DNA of 64,000 nt from Marinovum sp034669705. GTDB lineage: Bacteria > Pseudomonadota > Alphaproteobacteria > Rhodobacterales > Rhodobacteraceae. Both the position numbers and the translations under genes were made by a program. How positions within the stretch are numbered: position 1 is the stretch's first letter; the number at the start of each line of letters is the position of its first letter. This document shows positions 52,471 to 61,083 of the stretch, piece by piece. A model generated the notes under the pieces. It ran no database searches and was not told the origin of the DNA. It saw only the letters and a list, made by a program, of their open reading frames with translations. Where the stretch lies: NCBI RefSeq assembly GCF_034669705.1, contig NZ_JAXMOR010000008.1, positions 1-64,000 of the forward strand. The letters run 5' to 3'.

Positions 52471-54050
52471 TTTGCGTTATCCTTCAGTGCAATACGATAG
52501 CTGCGCAGCGCCTGCGCGGTGGCGAAGCTGGCGGCGCTCATGGCGAGCGCGGCAAGCGCGGCGGCGATGGCCACCAGTGGCAGGCCCGAGAGGGCCGCGA
52601 GGCCCGCAAGGCCGAAGGAGGCGAGGATGGTCAGGCTCGCCTCGGTGCCGGGCCCACTGGGCCGGCGCCATGTCTTGGGGGTGACGGTGAACCCCTGCGG
52701 CAGCGGCATCAGCGCCGACAAGGTGCCAAAACCCGCCGCCGGCAGCACCGAAAGCCGCGACAGCACCGCCTGCGCCGCGGCGCGCGAGCTGAGGCCCCGG
52801 GTCAGCGCGTTGCGCCCGACCGGCAGCACCGCCGAGAGCAGCGCAAAGCCCAAGGTTGCAAGCGACAGGCCAAGGATCACCCCGGCCAGGGGCGCGTCGA
52901 GCCAGAGTGCAGCCAGCCCCCAGAGCAGGCCCGCCACGGCCGGCACCGCGAAATTGAGCCAGGCGCTGAGTTGTGCCGCGACAGCGATCCGGCGGCGCAG
53001 TCCGAGCCCTTTGAACGGCGCATGCAGCAGCAGCGTGCGGAAGTTTCCGGCAGCCCAGCGCGCCCGTTGTTGTCCCAGTGCCCGAACCGAGAGCGGCAGC
53101 AGCCCCTCGCCGACCCGCGCATCGACATAGCCGCCGTCAAAGCCTGCCATCTGCAGGCGCACGCCCAGCTCGGCATCTTCGGTCGAGCTGGTGTGCTGCC
53201 AGCCGCCGGCGGCATCGAGCGCGCGCAGGCTGATCACGCTGAGCGTGCCGGTCAGCAGCATCGCCCGGGCGCCATCGGCCATGCAGGCGTGACGGCAGAA
53301 GTAATCGGAGAGGTCCTGTGCCGGGCCGGCGGCGGCGCCTTCACCGCGATAGGCCTGCGGAAACTGCACGAAATCCAGCGACTGCGCGCTGAGCCGCTCG
53401 GCCGCGCGGGCAAGGAAATCCGGGGTGGTGACATAATCGGCATCCACCACCGCGATATGCGTGGTGCGCGGATCGGCCATCTGGCGGGCAATCCGCAGCG
53501 CCCCGGCCTTGGCCCCCTTGACGCCCATCGCATGGACGAACCTCAGGGCCAGAGGATGGCGGTTGGCAAAGGCCTCGACCGGACGCCAGAGCGCCTCGTC
53601 GTCGGTATTGTTGTCGATCACGATGATCTCGTAGGGGGGCGCGTCCTTCTGGTTCAGGAGCGCCTCGAGGGTTCGGATCACCAGCTCCGGCGGCTCGGCG
53701 TGGGTGGCGACCTGCACCGAGATAAATTCAGCGCGCGGCACGATGCGGCGCGCGGCCGGGGGTGTGGCGGGCTGCAATCTGGCAGAGCAGATGAACTGCA
53801 TCACCGTCACCGCGATCTGCGCCAGCAGGAAGACCGCGGCAGCGGCGGCGAGCGCAAGGTTGCCGAGGAACGCGGCAGCGATCAGCCAACCGGCCCAGAA
53901 CGCTGCCAGCCAGAGGCGGCGGCGGTCGGACGGCACCGGAGACGTCGGGAGCGCGGAGGCCCGGGATGCGGGGGCCGGAGAGAAGGCGGCGCAGTCGGGC
54001 GGAAAAAAACCGGCATCGCGATCCTCGGGGTCAAAGCTGGTGTCTCTCAT
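52467..54050 (-). CDS. Membrane family 2 glycosyltransferase (cellulose-synthase-like)
   Basis: This 527-residue protein has two membrane spans at about residues 47-85 and four or more at the C-terminus. The cytosolic GT-A domain between them contains VIDNNTDDEALW, AVVDADYVTTPDFL, SSTEDAELGVRLQMAGFDGGY and the processive QxxRW motif QQRARWAAGN. Together these mark a polymerising or oligosaccharide-extending enzyme like BcsA/ExoY-class GT2. The start at 54050 has a weak ribosome site, and the motif-predicted transcript would have a leader of about 150 bases. First gene of the minus-strand carbohydrate set. Confidence 0.88.
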   Translation of the reverse strand: MRDTSFDPEDRDAGFFPPDCAAFSPAPASRASALPTSPVPSDRRRLWLAAFWAGWLIAAAFLGNLALAAAAAVFLLAQIAVTVMQFICSARLQPATPPAARRIVPRAEFISVQVATHAEPPELVIRTLEALLNQKDAPPYEIIVIDNNTDDEALWRPVEAFANRHPLALRFVHAMGVKGAKAGALRIARQMADPRTTHIAVVDADYVTTPDFLARAAERLSAQSLDFVQFPQAYRGEGAAAGPAQDLSDYFCRHACMADGARAMLLTGTLSVISLRALDAAGGWQHTSSTEDAELGVRLQMAGFDGGYVDARVGEGLLPLSVRALGQQRARWAAGNFRTLLLHAPFKGLGLRRRIAVAAQLSAWLNFAVPAVAGLLWGLAALWLDAPLAGVILGLSLATLGFALLSAVLPVGRNALTRGLSSRAAAQAVLSRLSVLPAAGFGTLSALMPLPQGFTVTPKTWRRPSGPGTEASLTILASFGLAGLAALSGLPLVAIAAALAALAMSAASFATAQALRSYRIALKDNAK

Positions 54051-54208
54051 GGGCGGACATCGGGTGTTGCGGTCAGCAGCGATCCGCCCGCCAGGCGCGC
54101 CGCGCCAGCGGTCGTGTGTCGGGTGACTGAGAACATGGAAGGATACCTCGTACTTTCGAAAAGGGGCGAGGGATCGACGGGGCAAACTCCCCTGGCTCGC
54201 GAAAAGTA

Positions 54209-54233
54209 AACAGCACAAATCCTGAAAGGTTCC
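54209..54233 (-). promoter_or_regulatory. EcfG-type stress promoter motif for the glycosyltransferase operon
   Basis: On the minus strand: GGAAC (54233-54229), 16-base spacer, TGTT (54212-54209). It faces the corresponding motif for the SDR gene. Confidence 0.6.
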
Positions 54234-54281
54234 ACGGCGCTCGCCTTCGCGACCGTGGCCGGCGGCCGACAGGGACGGTCA

Positions 54282-54306
54282 GGAACTTCCCGGCAGCGCC
54301 CGTGTT
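54282..54306 (+). promoter_or_regulatory. EcfG-type stress promoter motif for the SDR gene
   Basis: GGAAC (54282-54286), 16-base spacer, TGTT (54303-54306), 32 bases upstream of the ATG at 54339. Spacing to the start codon is ideal for a real promoter. Confidence 0.62.
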
Positions 54307-54338
54307 TCCCCCTCTGAACGGCAACAGGAGCTCGTCAG

Positions 54339-55193
54339 ATGACCTTTCCAAAACCCCCCTTCCCCAAGCAGAGCCAGCCGGTTCCGGGCCGCACCGACAA
54401 GATGCAGCCCCGCCCCGACCACGGCGAAGAGAGCTATCGCGGCTCGGAGAAACTCAAGGGCATGGCCGCGCTGATCACCGGCGGCGACAGCGGCATTGGC
54501 CGGGCCGTGGCTCTGGCCTATGCGCGCGAGGGGGCCGACGTGATGATTTCCTACCTCGATGAGCACGAGGAGGCGGAGGAAACCAAACGTCTGGTCGAGG
54601 AGGCCGGTCAGACCGCGCTGGTCAAACCCGGAGACCTGCAGGATGCCGAGCACTGTCGCGCGCTGGTGCGCGAGGCGCATGAGACCTTCGGCCGGCTCGA
54701 CATCCTGGTGAACAATGCCGCGCACCAGATGCATTTCGACAGCTTCGAAGAGATCCCGGACGAGGAGTGGGAGCGCACCTTCCGCACCAACATCCACGCC
54801 ATGTTCTACCTGTCAAAGGCCGCCGCGCCGCGGATGGAAGACGGCGGCGCGATCATCAACACCGCCTCGATCAACTCGGACAAGCCGAACCCCGGGCTGC
54901 TGGCCTATGCCACCACCAAGGGCGCGATCCAGAATTTCACCGTCGGGCTGGCGCAGATGCTGGCGCCGCGCGGGATCCGGGTCAATTGCGTCGCGCCCGG
55001 TCCGGTCTGGACGCCGCTGATCCCGGCAACCCTGCCGGAGGACTCGGTCAGCCATTTCGGCGAAAACTATCCGATCGGCCGCCCGGCGCAGCCGGCGGAA
55101 CTGGCCACCGCCTACGTGATGCTGGCCGATCCGCTGTCGAGCTATACCGCCGGCGCCACCGTGGCGGTGATCGGCGGCCAGGCGATGATGTAG
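54339..55193 (+). CDS. SDR family oxidoreductase, stress-type
   Basis: This 284-residue protein belongs to the extended-N-terminus SDR subgroup common in stress regulons (QPVPGRTDKMQPRPDHGEESYRGSEKLKG before the Rossmann fold). Cofactor site ALITGGDSGIGRAVALAYAREGADV, NNAAHQ, catalytic serine in IINTASINS and YxxxK in YATTKGAIQNF are present. The C-terminus YTAGATVAVIGGQAMM is typical. Substrate unknown. An AGGAG site is just upstream. Confidence 0.9.
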   Translation: MTFPKPPFPKQSQPVPGRTDKMQPRPDHGEESYRGSEKLKGMAALITGGDSGIGRAVALAYAREGADVMISYLDEHEEAEETKRLVEEAGQTALVKPGDLQDAEHCRALVREAHETFGRLDILVNNAAHQMHFDSFEEIPDEEWERTFRTNIHAMFYLSKAAAPRMEDGGAIINTASINSDKPNPGLLAYATTKGAIQNFTVGLAQMLAPRGIRVNCVAPGPVWTPLIPATLPEDSVSHFGENYPIGRPAQPAELATAYVMLADPLSSYTAGATVAVIGGQAMM

Positions 55194-55242
55194 GCTTCGG
55201 CCAGCGGGCTTCGGGGGCGACCCCGGGGCCTGAACGCGGGGC

Positions 55243-57426
55243 TCAGCTGGCGTCGTAGTAGCCCTTGCCGTAGGAGGAATAGGCGCCGTATTTGCCGCCA
55301 TAGCCGTAGCGCTTCATCCCTCTGGGATCGATCTGTGCCATGACCAGACCGTGCACACGGATGCCGACCGACTGGAACTGACGCAGCGCCTCAGTAACCT
55401 GGGTCTTGCTGGTGCGGTCCCAGGCGACCGAAAAGATCACCGCATCGACGAACTGACCGATGACCCGCGCATCCGGCACCACCAGCACCGGCGGCGTGTC
55501 GATGACGATGTAGTCATAAGCCTGGCGCAGCTCCTGCAGGAACTCCTGAAAGCGGTCCGAGGAAAACAGGTCGGCGGCGTTGATGCTGGCTTTTTCGCCG
55601 CGAAGAACATCGACATCCATGCCGGGTGCCCGCACCACCAGTTCCGACAGCGGCCGGCCTTCGGTGAGCGCGGTGACCAGCCCGCCGGGGCTGGCGCCGA
55701 AATCGAAATACTCGGCAAAGGTCCGGCGGCGGATGTCGCCCTCGATCAGCAGCACCTTCTTGCCGAGGCCGGCGAGGTTGTGTGACAGCGAGATCGACTG
55801 CGTGGTCTTGCCCTCGCCCGGCACCGCCGAGGTCGACATGATAATCTGCGGTGCCTGGTCGATATCCGACAGCAGCACCGAGGTCCGCAGGTTGCGGATC
55901 GCCTCGGCGGCGGCCGAGGTCGGCTTGTCGTTGAGATAATCGATCAGGCTACCGCGGCGGCGCAACGGCATCTTGGGAATCTGGCCAAAGACCGCATGAC
56001 CGGTTGCGGCCTCGAGATCCTCTGGCGTGCGGAAGCCGCTGTGCATCATCTGGCGGACCAGCACGATCCCGGCGCCGATCATTCCGCCAAGGATTATGCA
56101 AAGCGCCAGGATACGGGATTTGCGCGGCTCGACATATTGCCCAGGCGTGGCCTTTGACAGCACCCGGCTGTCGGCCTGCTGCAACCCGCGCTGTACGGTG
56201 GTCTCCTTGAGACGGGTCAGGAAGGTCTCATAAAGCGTTCGGGTCGCCTCGGTCTCGCGCTCGAGCTGTTGCAGTTTGACGAGGTCGGCGGACTGCTGCT
56301 CGATCTGCTCCTGCAGCCGGGCATAAGAGGCCTCAAGCGCCGCAACCTGCTGCTCGGCACGTTGAAGAGCGTTTTCCTCGCGGGTGATCAGCAGGGCAAA
56401 GCGTTCTTCGAAGAGCTCGCGGGTGTCGCTGTCAGTCGCAGCACGGCCGACCAGCCGATCGAGCGTCGGATCGTCGACGGCGGCGGCCTTGGCGGCGAGG
56501 TCATCGCTCTCCTGCAGAGCCCGCAGGTTTGCAACCCGGGCGTTGACCAGCGCAGCGCTGGTACGCGAATCCGCCAACCGGTCGCGCACATCCTTGGCCT
56601 GCTGGTTGAGCGCCTGCAGCGCCTCGGCATTCACCAGATCGGTCTCCGAGCGCAGTTCCTTGATCGCGTTCTCACGTTCCTTCAGCTCGGCCTCGAGCTC
56701 GATCACCCGCTCCGACAGCCAGGCAACGGCGTTTTCGGTGGCCTGAAACTTCACGTCGATCTGGTCCTGGATATAAAGCCGGGCCAGCGTGTTGGCGATC
56801 AGCGCCGATTTCATCTCGTCCTGCGTGGTTGCACTGATCTGGAAGATATAGGTGTTGCGTTGATTGGACGCGGCAATCGCATTGCGCACGGCGGCCACCG
56901 TGCGGTTCATCTCCGCCTCTTCCGGTGACAGGCGGCTGCCCGGCTCTTCGACGTCCGCCGCCGGAGAGACGGCGGTGCGGATCATCGACTTGAGCTTGCC
57001 GACCGAAAACTCGGGCGTGGGCTGCAGCGCGCTGTTGAACTCAGGATCTTGGTTCAGGCTGAGGTCGGTCACCAGCTTTTCCAGCAGGCCGCTGGAGCGA
57101 ATGACCTCGAGCTCTGTATTGATGGCGCTGGTTTCGGTCGAGACGCCGGACACGACGCTTTCGAGATCGACCACGTTCTCGCCGCGCAGTTCCAGAGCCA
57201 ATGTCGTCGAGGCCTGGTATTTCGGCACCGCGACCCGGAAGACATAGAAGCCGCCGATCAACATCAGGAGCGCCGCGCAGCCGGCAATGATCCACTTGCC
57301 GCGCCAGAGCGTGCCCAGAAGGGCCATCAGGTCAATTTCGTCGTCAGCCTCTTGCGTGGCGGGACGCTGCTGCATCGGCGTGAACCGGTTTCCCGGCCGG
57401 AGGCCGCCTTGGGTCTTTTCTAACAT
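55243..57426 (-). CDS. Exopolysaccharide chain-length/tyrosine autokinase (Wzz-BY-kinase fusion)
   Basis: This 727-residue inner-membrane protein starts with a Wzz domain and first membrane span at about residues 45-70 (WIIAGCAALLMLIGGFYVF). A coiled-coil periplasmic region of about 350 residues follows, with a second span near 465 (ILALCIILGGMIGAGIVLV). The cytosolic kinase has Walker A (SAVPGEGKTTQSISL), A' (VLLIEGDIRRR) and Walker B (YDYIVIDTPPVLVVPDA). A tyrosine-rich tail (YGYGGKYGAYSSYGKGYYD) is the autophosphorylation cluster. It governs polysaccharide chain length and export. Confidence 0.93.
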   Translation of the reverse strand: MLEKTQGGLRPGNRFTPMQQRPATQEADDEIDLMALLGTLWRGKWIIAGCAALLMLIGGFYVFRVAVPKYQASTTLALELRGENVVDLESVVSGVSTETSAINTELEVIRSSGLLEKLVTDLSLNQDPEFNSALQPTPEFSVGKLKSMIRTAVSPAADVEEPGSRLSPEEAEMNRTVAAVRNAIAASNQRNTYIFQISATTQDEMKSALIANTLARLYIQDQIDVKFQATENAVAWLSERVIELEAELKERENAIKELRSETDLVNAEALQALNQQAKDVRDRLADSRTSAALVNARVANLRALQESDDLAAKAAAVDDPTLDRLVGRAATDSDTRELFEERFALLITREENALQRAEQQVAALEASYARLQEQIEQQSADLVKLQQLERETEATRTLYETFLTRLKETTVQRGLQQADSRVLSKATPGQYVEPRKSRILALCIILGGMIGAGIVLVRQMMHSGFRTPEDLEAATGHAVFGQIPKMPLRRRGSLIDYLNDKPTSAAAEAIRNLRTSVLLSDIDQAPQIIMSTSAVPGEGKTTQSISLSHNLAGLGKKVLLIEGDIRRRTFAEYFDFGASPGGLVTALTEGRPLSELVVRAPGMDVDVLRGEKASINAADLFSSDRFQEFLQELRQAYDYIVIDTPPVLVVPDARVIGQFVDAVIFSVAWDRTSKTQVTEALRQFQSVGIRVHGLVMAQIDPRGMKRYGYGGKYGAYSSYGKGYYDAS

Positions 57427-57499
57427 TGGCGCGCTGCTGTCCGGTTACTCGTCACTGGGGTCTTCTCATATTCGCCGGAGGGCGGCAACGTCTAAGGGG

Positions 57500-58165
57500 T
57501 CAGGCCCCGTGGCGGCCGAGCACGGTCACCAGGGTTCGCCAAAAGATCCATGCCTCGAGCCGAAACCCGGCATTCTGGATATAATAAAGGTCGGCCCGCA
57601 CCTTGGCCGCGGTGGCCTCGATCCCGGCGGCATAGCCCAGCTGGGTCTGCGCGAGACCACTGATGCCGGGGCGCACGGAATGCCGCGCGCGGTAGCCGGG
57701 AATCACCCGCAGATAGTACCGGGCATGATGGAAATAGTCGGGGCGCGGGCCGATCAGGCTCATGTCGCCGCGCAGCACGTTGATCAGCTGCGGCAGCTCA
57801 TCGAGCCGCGATTTGCGCAGGAACCGGCCAAGCGCGGTGATGCGATGGGTTTCGAGCGGATCGTTGGCACCGCGGGAGATGCTCGCCGCCGGCAGCATCG
57901 AGCGGAACTTCATCGCCGGAAAGGCCCGGCAGTCACGGCCCATGCGCGGCTGGATGTAGAGCAGCGACCCGCGATTGAGAAACGGGTTCAGGATCATCAG
58001 GCACAGCGCCGTGACGACGAGGATCGGCATCAGGCAAAGGCTGAACCCGATGTCGAAGACCCGCTTGAGCATCTGAAAGGATATACGGACGTCAGGCCGC
58101 GAAAAGGCCGCATCCGGGCTGTCCTGCCGCACAATAGCGGCAGACGTCGCTTCAAAATCGAACAC
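57500..58165 (-). CDS. Bacterial sugar transferase (undecaprenyl-phosphate glycosyltransferase)
   Basis: The core reads RVFDIGFSLCLMPILVVTALCLMIL (membrane anchor), GSLLYIQPRMGRDCRAFPAMKFRSM and LGRFLRKSRLDELPQLINVLRGDMSLIGPRPD, the hallmarks of the PglC/WcaJ C-terminal catalytic domain. This small type lacks the extra four-span N-domain. It starts repeat-unit assembly on the lipid carrier. The start is uncertain: GTG 58165 has GGGGG 7 bases upstream and is given; TTG 58198 extends the frame by 11 residues but lacks a ribosome site. It sits upstream of the BY-kinase in the same orientation. Confidence 0.9.
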   Translation of the reverse strand: MFDFEATSAAIVRQDSPDAAFSRPDVRISFQMLKRVFDIGFSLCLMPILVVTALCLMILNPFLNRGSLLYIQPRMGRDCRAFPAMKFRSMLPAASISRGANDPLETHRITALGRFLRKSRLDELPQLINVLRGDMSLIGPRPDYFHHARYYLRVIPGYRARHSVRPGISGLAQTQLGYAAGIEATAAKVRADLYYIQNAGFRLEAWIFWRTLVTVLGRHGA

Positions 58166-58288
58166 TGTAACCCCCGTCGTGGAAAATGATTCCTGCAATA
58201 CGTGATTAAGGCTTTAGCAGTGCGTTTGTCCGGTTCCCAGCCCCGCGCAGGTTTTTTTTCGAAACTATCATATTTCACAAGCATCTGG

Positions 58289-58320
58289 TATCGGCCGATA
58301 ACATATAGAAATTGCTATGT
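58289..58320. promoter_or_regulatory. Paired dyads upstream of the sugar transferase gene
   Basis: TATCGGCCGATA (58289-58300) is a perfect palindrome, followed immediately by ACATA/TATGT arms (58301-58305, 58316-58320). Their location 90-160 bases upstream of the sugar transferase suggests operator function. Regulator unknown; the adjacent LuxR-type protein is one candidate. Confidence 0.45.
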
Positions 58321-58546
58321 ATTTCTTAGTGTCATCGGCGCTGCGTTATATTATCGTGACTTCCAGCCATCGGATGAAGCAGTGTTGTCGTGCGGCGTTG
58401 GTATAAAAACAGGCAGCAAAAAAACCTTGGCGACGCTCACTGGTGCGACGTCGGCGTCTTTAAACAGCGCTGCAGATGTCGGAGGACGCCTTGAACGCTT
58501 TCAATCAAAACAGGAGCCAAGATTTCGCAAACAATCGTGCTCCATA

Positions 58547-58562
58547 TGTGATCCATATCACA
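58547..58562. promoter_or_regulatory. CRP-type palindrome TGTGA-N6-TCACA
   Basis: TGTGATCCATATCACA is an exact match to the CRP half-site pair with 6-base spacing, 177 bases upstream of the LuxR-type start codon. Whether this organism has a CRP-like protein with this specificity is unknown. Confidence 0.5.
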
Positions 58563-58739
58563 GCGCAAGGAAGCCGGCCCCGACAACCGACTCGTTTCTG
58601 CGGCCTTTGAAAGCCGCAGAGGTAATTACAAGGTGATGTCAACGGAGCGCCTGCATCGCGGGCAGGGTTGATTTTTGAAACAAGCCGCAAATGCGCTACT
58701 GTGGTAGGTTCGTTCACTTATTAACCATCGGACGCATAC

Positions 58740-59609
58740 ATGAAACGGGAAAACACGACCCAGTCCACGCGTTTCCGCGTCCAAGTCGACGACGACCTGT
58801 CCCAAATCGAAACCTATGCGCCCAAGCTGCTTCAGGCGTTTCTGCGCGATCTCAACCACGCGCCTGACCGGCACGCGGTCTGGGCGCTTCTCGAGCAATT
58901 GTGCAGCGATCTGGGGCAGCGTTACGTGCTCTACGGCTTTGGCTACAAGCGCAGCGAGACCGCCGCCGATTATCACAGCCAGTCGAACCTGCCCAAGGAG
59001 TGGAAAGGCTGGATCGACACCCTGCCCCGGCTGGCCGAAATCGATTACGGCCGGCGCCATGCGATCACCAAACTGACCGCATTCGCCGTTGGCGTGGAGT
59101 TCATCGAGCTCTATCGACGCGCCGGTCTGCTCGACCCCAAATACGAAGAGATCATCCGCCGCGCGAGCGAGATCGGCTGGCGGTCGGGTCTCTTTATTCC
59201 GCTGCGCTCGACCCTGCGGGAGGAACGCGGCGGGTTCACCATCGGTGGCGACCTCTCCGAACCGGAGTTTCGCGACTTCATCAAGGAGCACGGCTGGACG
59301 ATCTCGATGGCCGGGGTACAAAGCCACAATATCTACCTGTCGATGCTGCTGCGGGAAGAGGCCGAGCGGTTCGATCTTACCAGCCGACAGCTCGAGTTCC
59401 TGAAGCTCTCGGCCAGCGGCTTTGAGGTCAAGGAGATCGCTTTCAGCTGGGGCGTGTCTGTTCAATATGTCACCCGCATCCGCCGCGAACTCTGCGAGCG
59501 CTTCGGCGTGACCTCGAAGATGGCGGTGATGGCCAAGGCGGTGCGGCTCGATCTGCTGACCGAAAAGGATTTCGAGGTCAGCCAGGCGATGTCGACCTCC
59601 TGGTCGTGA
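58740..59609 (+). CDS. LuxR-family regulator with autoinducer-type domain
   Basis: This 289-residue protein has an N-terminal region like the autoinducer-binding domain (residues about 40-200; RYVLYGFGYKRSETAADYHSQSNLPKEWKGWI, ISMAGVQSHNIY). The LuxR helix-turn-helix follows (FDLTSRQLEFLKLSASGFEVKEIAFSWGVSVQYVTRIRRELCERFGV, about 212-260). The conserved Asp-Pro of ligand-binding LuxR proteins reads D102-Y103 (EIDYGRRHA), so ligand choice may be altered. No luxI is in the window, making this a solo. It is divergent from exopolysaccharide genes. Confidence 0.82.
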   Translation: MKRENTTQSTRFRVQVDDDLSQIETYAPKLLQAFLRDLNHAPDRHAVWALLEQLCSDLGQRYVLYGFGYKRSETAADYHSQSNLPKEWKGWIDTLPRLAEIDYGRRHAITKLTAFAVGVEFIELYRRAGLLDPKYEEIIRRASEIGWRSGLFIPLRSTLREERGGFTIGGDLSEPEFRDFIKEHGWTISMAGVQSHNIYLSMLLREEAERFDLTSRQLEFLKLSASGFEVKEIAFSWGVSVQYVTRIRRELCERFGVTSKMAVMAKAVRLDLLTEKDFEVSQAMSTSWS

Positions 59610-59619
59610 CACGACACGC

Positions 59620-60396
59620 CTATTTGCCGGCCAGCCGAGAGGCGAGGTCTCCGACGGTTTCCTTCATTGCGATATTGAGCTGATCGAGGTTCTCGGCGAG
59701 GTTCCAGCCGATGCCGTCGCCAAGGCGCTGGCTGCGGAAATCCACCGGCCAGGGCACGAGGCCGGGCCAGCCGGCGCGCTCGAAGCTGCGCATGGCGCGC
59801 GGCATGTGAAAGGCCGAGGTCACGAGGATCCAGCGCTCGCCGGGCTCTGGCCGAACCAGCGCATGGGTCAGGCGCGCGTTTTCGGTGGTGTTGCGCGAGC
59901 GGGTCTCGACGGTCAGCCGCTCTGGCGCCAAGCCGAGCGACAGCATCAGTTCTTCGGCAAGCCCCGCCTGCAGGCCGCTGGTTGTGGCGAGATCGCGCAC
60001 CGCGCCGCTACCGCCGGTAAAGACCAGCCGCGCCTCGGGAAACCGCCTCGCCAGCGCCATTGCGGCGGTGAACCGCTCGCCGGCGTCATTGAACTGCACG
60101 CCGCCCCAGCGCCGGGCGGGGCGACTGTCCTCTCCGCCGCCGAGGATGAGAATGCCGGTCGGCGCGCTGACCTCGGGTGCGGCGGGATAGCGTGCTTCGA
60201 ATCGCGCCAGAACCAGGTCGCCCAGCGGAAAGACCCCGACGAGCAAGGTGAAGAGCGCGGTGCTCAATGCCAGCCATCGACCGCGTCCGGCCCAAACCAC
60301 GGCGCAGGTCAGCCCCGCCAGCAGGGCCAGCCAGGCGTCGGGTCGAATCAACAGCCCCGCCAGCTTGGCGAGAACAAAGAATACGGTGTCGTCCAT
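59620..60396 (-). CDS. YdcF family (DUF218) membrane protein
   Basis: This 258-residue protein has two N-terminal spans (DAWLALLAGLTCAVVWAG, LALSTALFTLLVGVFPLG). A DUF218 domain follows with GILILGGGEDSRP, RLVFTGGSG, VETRSRNTTENARL and ILVTSAFHMPRAMRSFERAG. ATG 60396 has GGGAG at the right distance; GTG 60411 is an alternative. Family members act in envelope polysaccharide metabolism (ElyC/SanA-like). It fits the exopolysaccharide setting. Confidence 0.88.
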   Translation of the reverse strand: MDDTVFFVLAKLAGLLIRPDAWLALLAGLTCAVVWAGRGRWLALSTALFTLLVGVFPLGDLVLARFEARYPAAPEVSAPTGILILGGGEDSRPARRWGGVQFNDAGERFTAAMALARRFPEARLVFTGGSGAVRDLATTSGLQAGLAEELMLSLGLAPERLTVETRSRNTTENARLTHALVRPEPGERWILVTSAFHMPRAMRSFERAGWPGLVPWPVDFRSQRLGDGIGWNLAENLDQLNIAMKETVGDLASRLAGK

Positions 60397-60697
60397 CGGT
60401 CGCTCCCACACCCCGGATCAGGCTTGCACGACATGCAACGGCGGCATGCGCGACGCAAGTCACGGCCCGCCAAGGCCGGCCGGTACGGCGATAGACCGGA
60501 TTTCCAGCGATATAATGACGGTGCGCGTCAAAGCCTGCCAAGAATCTGCCCGTGTTTCTCCGGGTTGCGTGAATTCTTTGCAACTCGCCATCGGCAAGGG
60601 TTTAATTTTGGATACCTGTCAGTATAGTCATGGAATTGTGTCACCCGATGCCGTAGAGCATGAAACACAACGGCAAAGTTTATTGGAGCGTTTCGCT
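60397..60697. other. Intergenic region without a gene (301 bp)
   Basis: This segment lies between the divergent ydcF-like and small exported-protein genes. The right half is AT-richer (TTTAATTTTGGATACC, TATAGT) and probably contains the promoter of the exported protein; no defined operator was found. Confidence 0.55.
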
Positions 60698-61021
60698 ATG
60701 AAAGTTTTTCTCGCCGGCACGGCGCTTGCACTTGCGGCCACTGCCGCGCAGGCCCAGACCACTGCCCTTGATATCGCCCTGGCCCAGACACCCGTGCCCT
60801 GTGGCGGGGCGATCGCCAGCGCACAGCTGGAGACGGATGCCTCCGGTCAGACCCTTCTGCGCGTGCTGTGCCAGCCGCGCAGCCCGTTCGGCAACGCAGG
60901 CGCCGGCGCACCGGCCACCAACATTGGCTTCCTGGCGCCTGTCGTCGGTATCGGTATTGCCGGCGCAGCGCTTGGCCTGTCCGGCGGCGGCGGCGGATCG
61001 TCGACCTCCGACACCCAGTAG
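60698..61021 (+). CDS. Small exported glycine-rich protein
   Basis: This 107-residue protein has a signal peptide (FLAGTALALAATAAQAQ). Two cysteines (PCGGA and VLCQP) could form a disulfide, and a hydrophobic Gly/Ala segment (IGFLAPVVGIGIAGAALGLSGGGGG) ends the protein. TTGGAGCG precedes the ATG. No family recognised. Small secreted proteins of this sort are common beside exopolysaccharide genes in roseobacters. Confidence 0.7.
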   Translation: MKVFLAGTALALAATAAQAQTTALDIALAQTPVPCGGAIASAQLETDASGQTLLRVLCQPRSPFGNAGAGAPATNIGFLAPVVGIGIAGAALGLSGGGGGSSTSDTQ

Positions 61022-61083
61022 GCGCTGACGGGCCACATTCCTGGCGCGCCATCCCGTGGCGCGCCTCGAGCCTTGCACCGGTG

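Larger units (their letters stand above)
58199..58739. other. Regulatory intergenic region without a gene (541 bp)
   Basis: This region is visibly more AT-rich than its surroundings. The open frames here do not resemble proteins. It contains a 12-bp palindrome TATCGGCCGATA (58289-58300), an ACATA...TATGT dyad (58301-58320) on the sugar transferase side, and an exact TGTGA-N6-TCACA site (58547-58562) on the LuxR side. It probably holds both divergent promoters. Confidence 0.65.

Noticed and set aside
58213..58237. Minus-strand GGAAC box upstream of the sugar transferase as an EcfG promoter
   Set aside because: The -10 position reads TAAA, not NGTT, at either spacing.
58202..58636. 144-codon open frame in the regulatory region
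   Set aside because: No ribosome site, low-complexity composition and it runs through the palindromes and the CRP-type site; likely chance.
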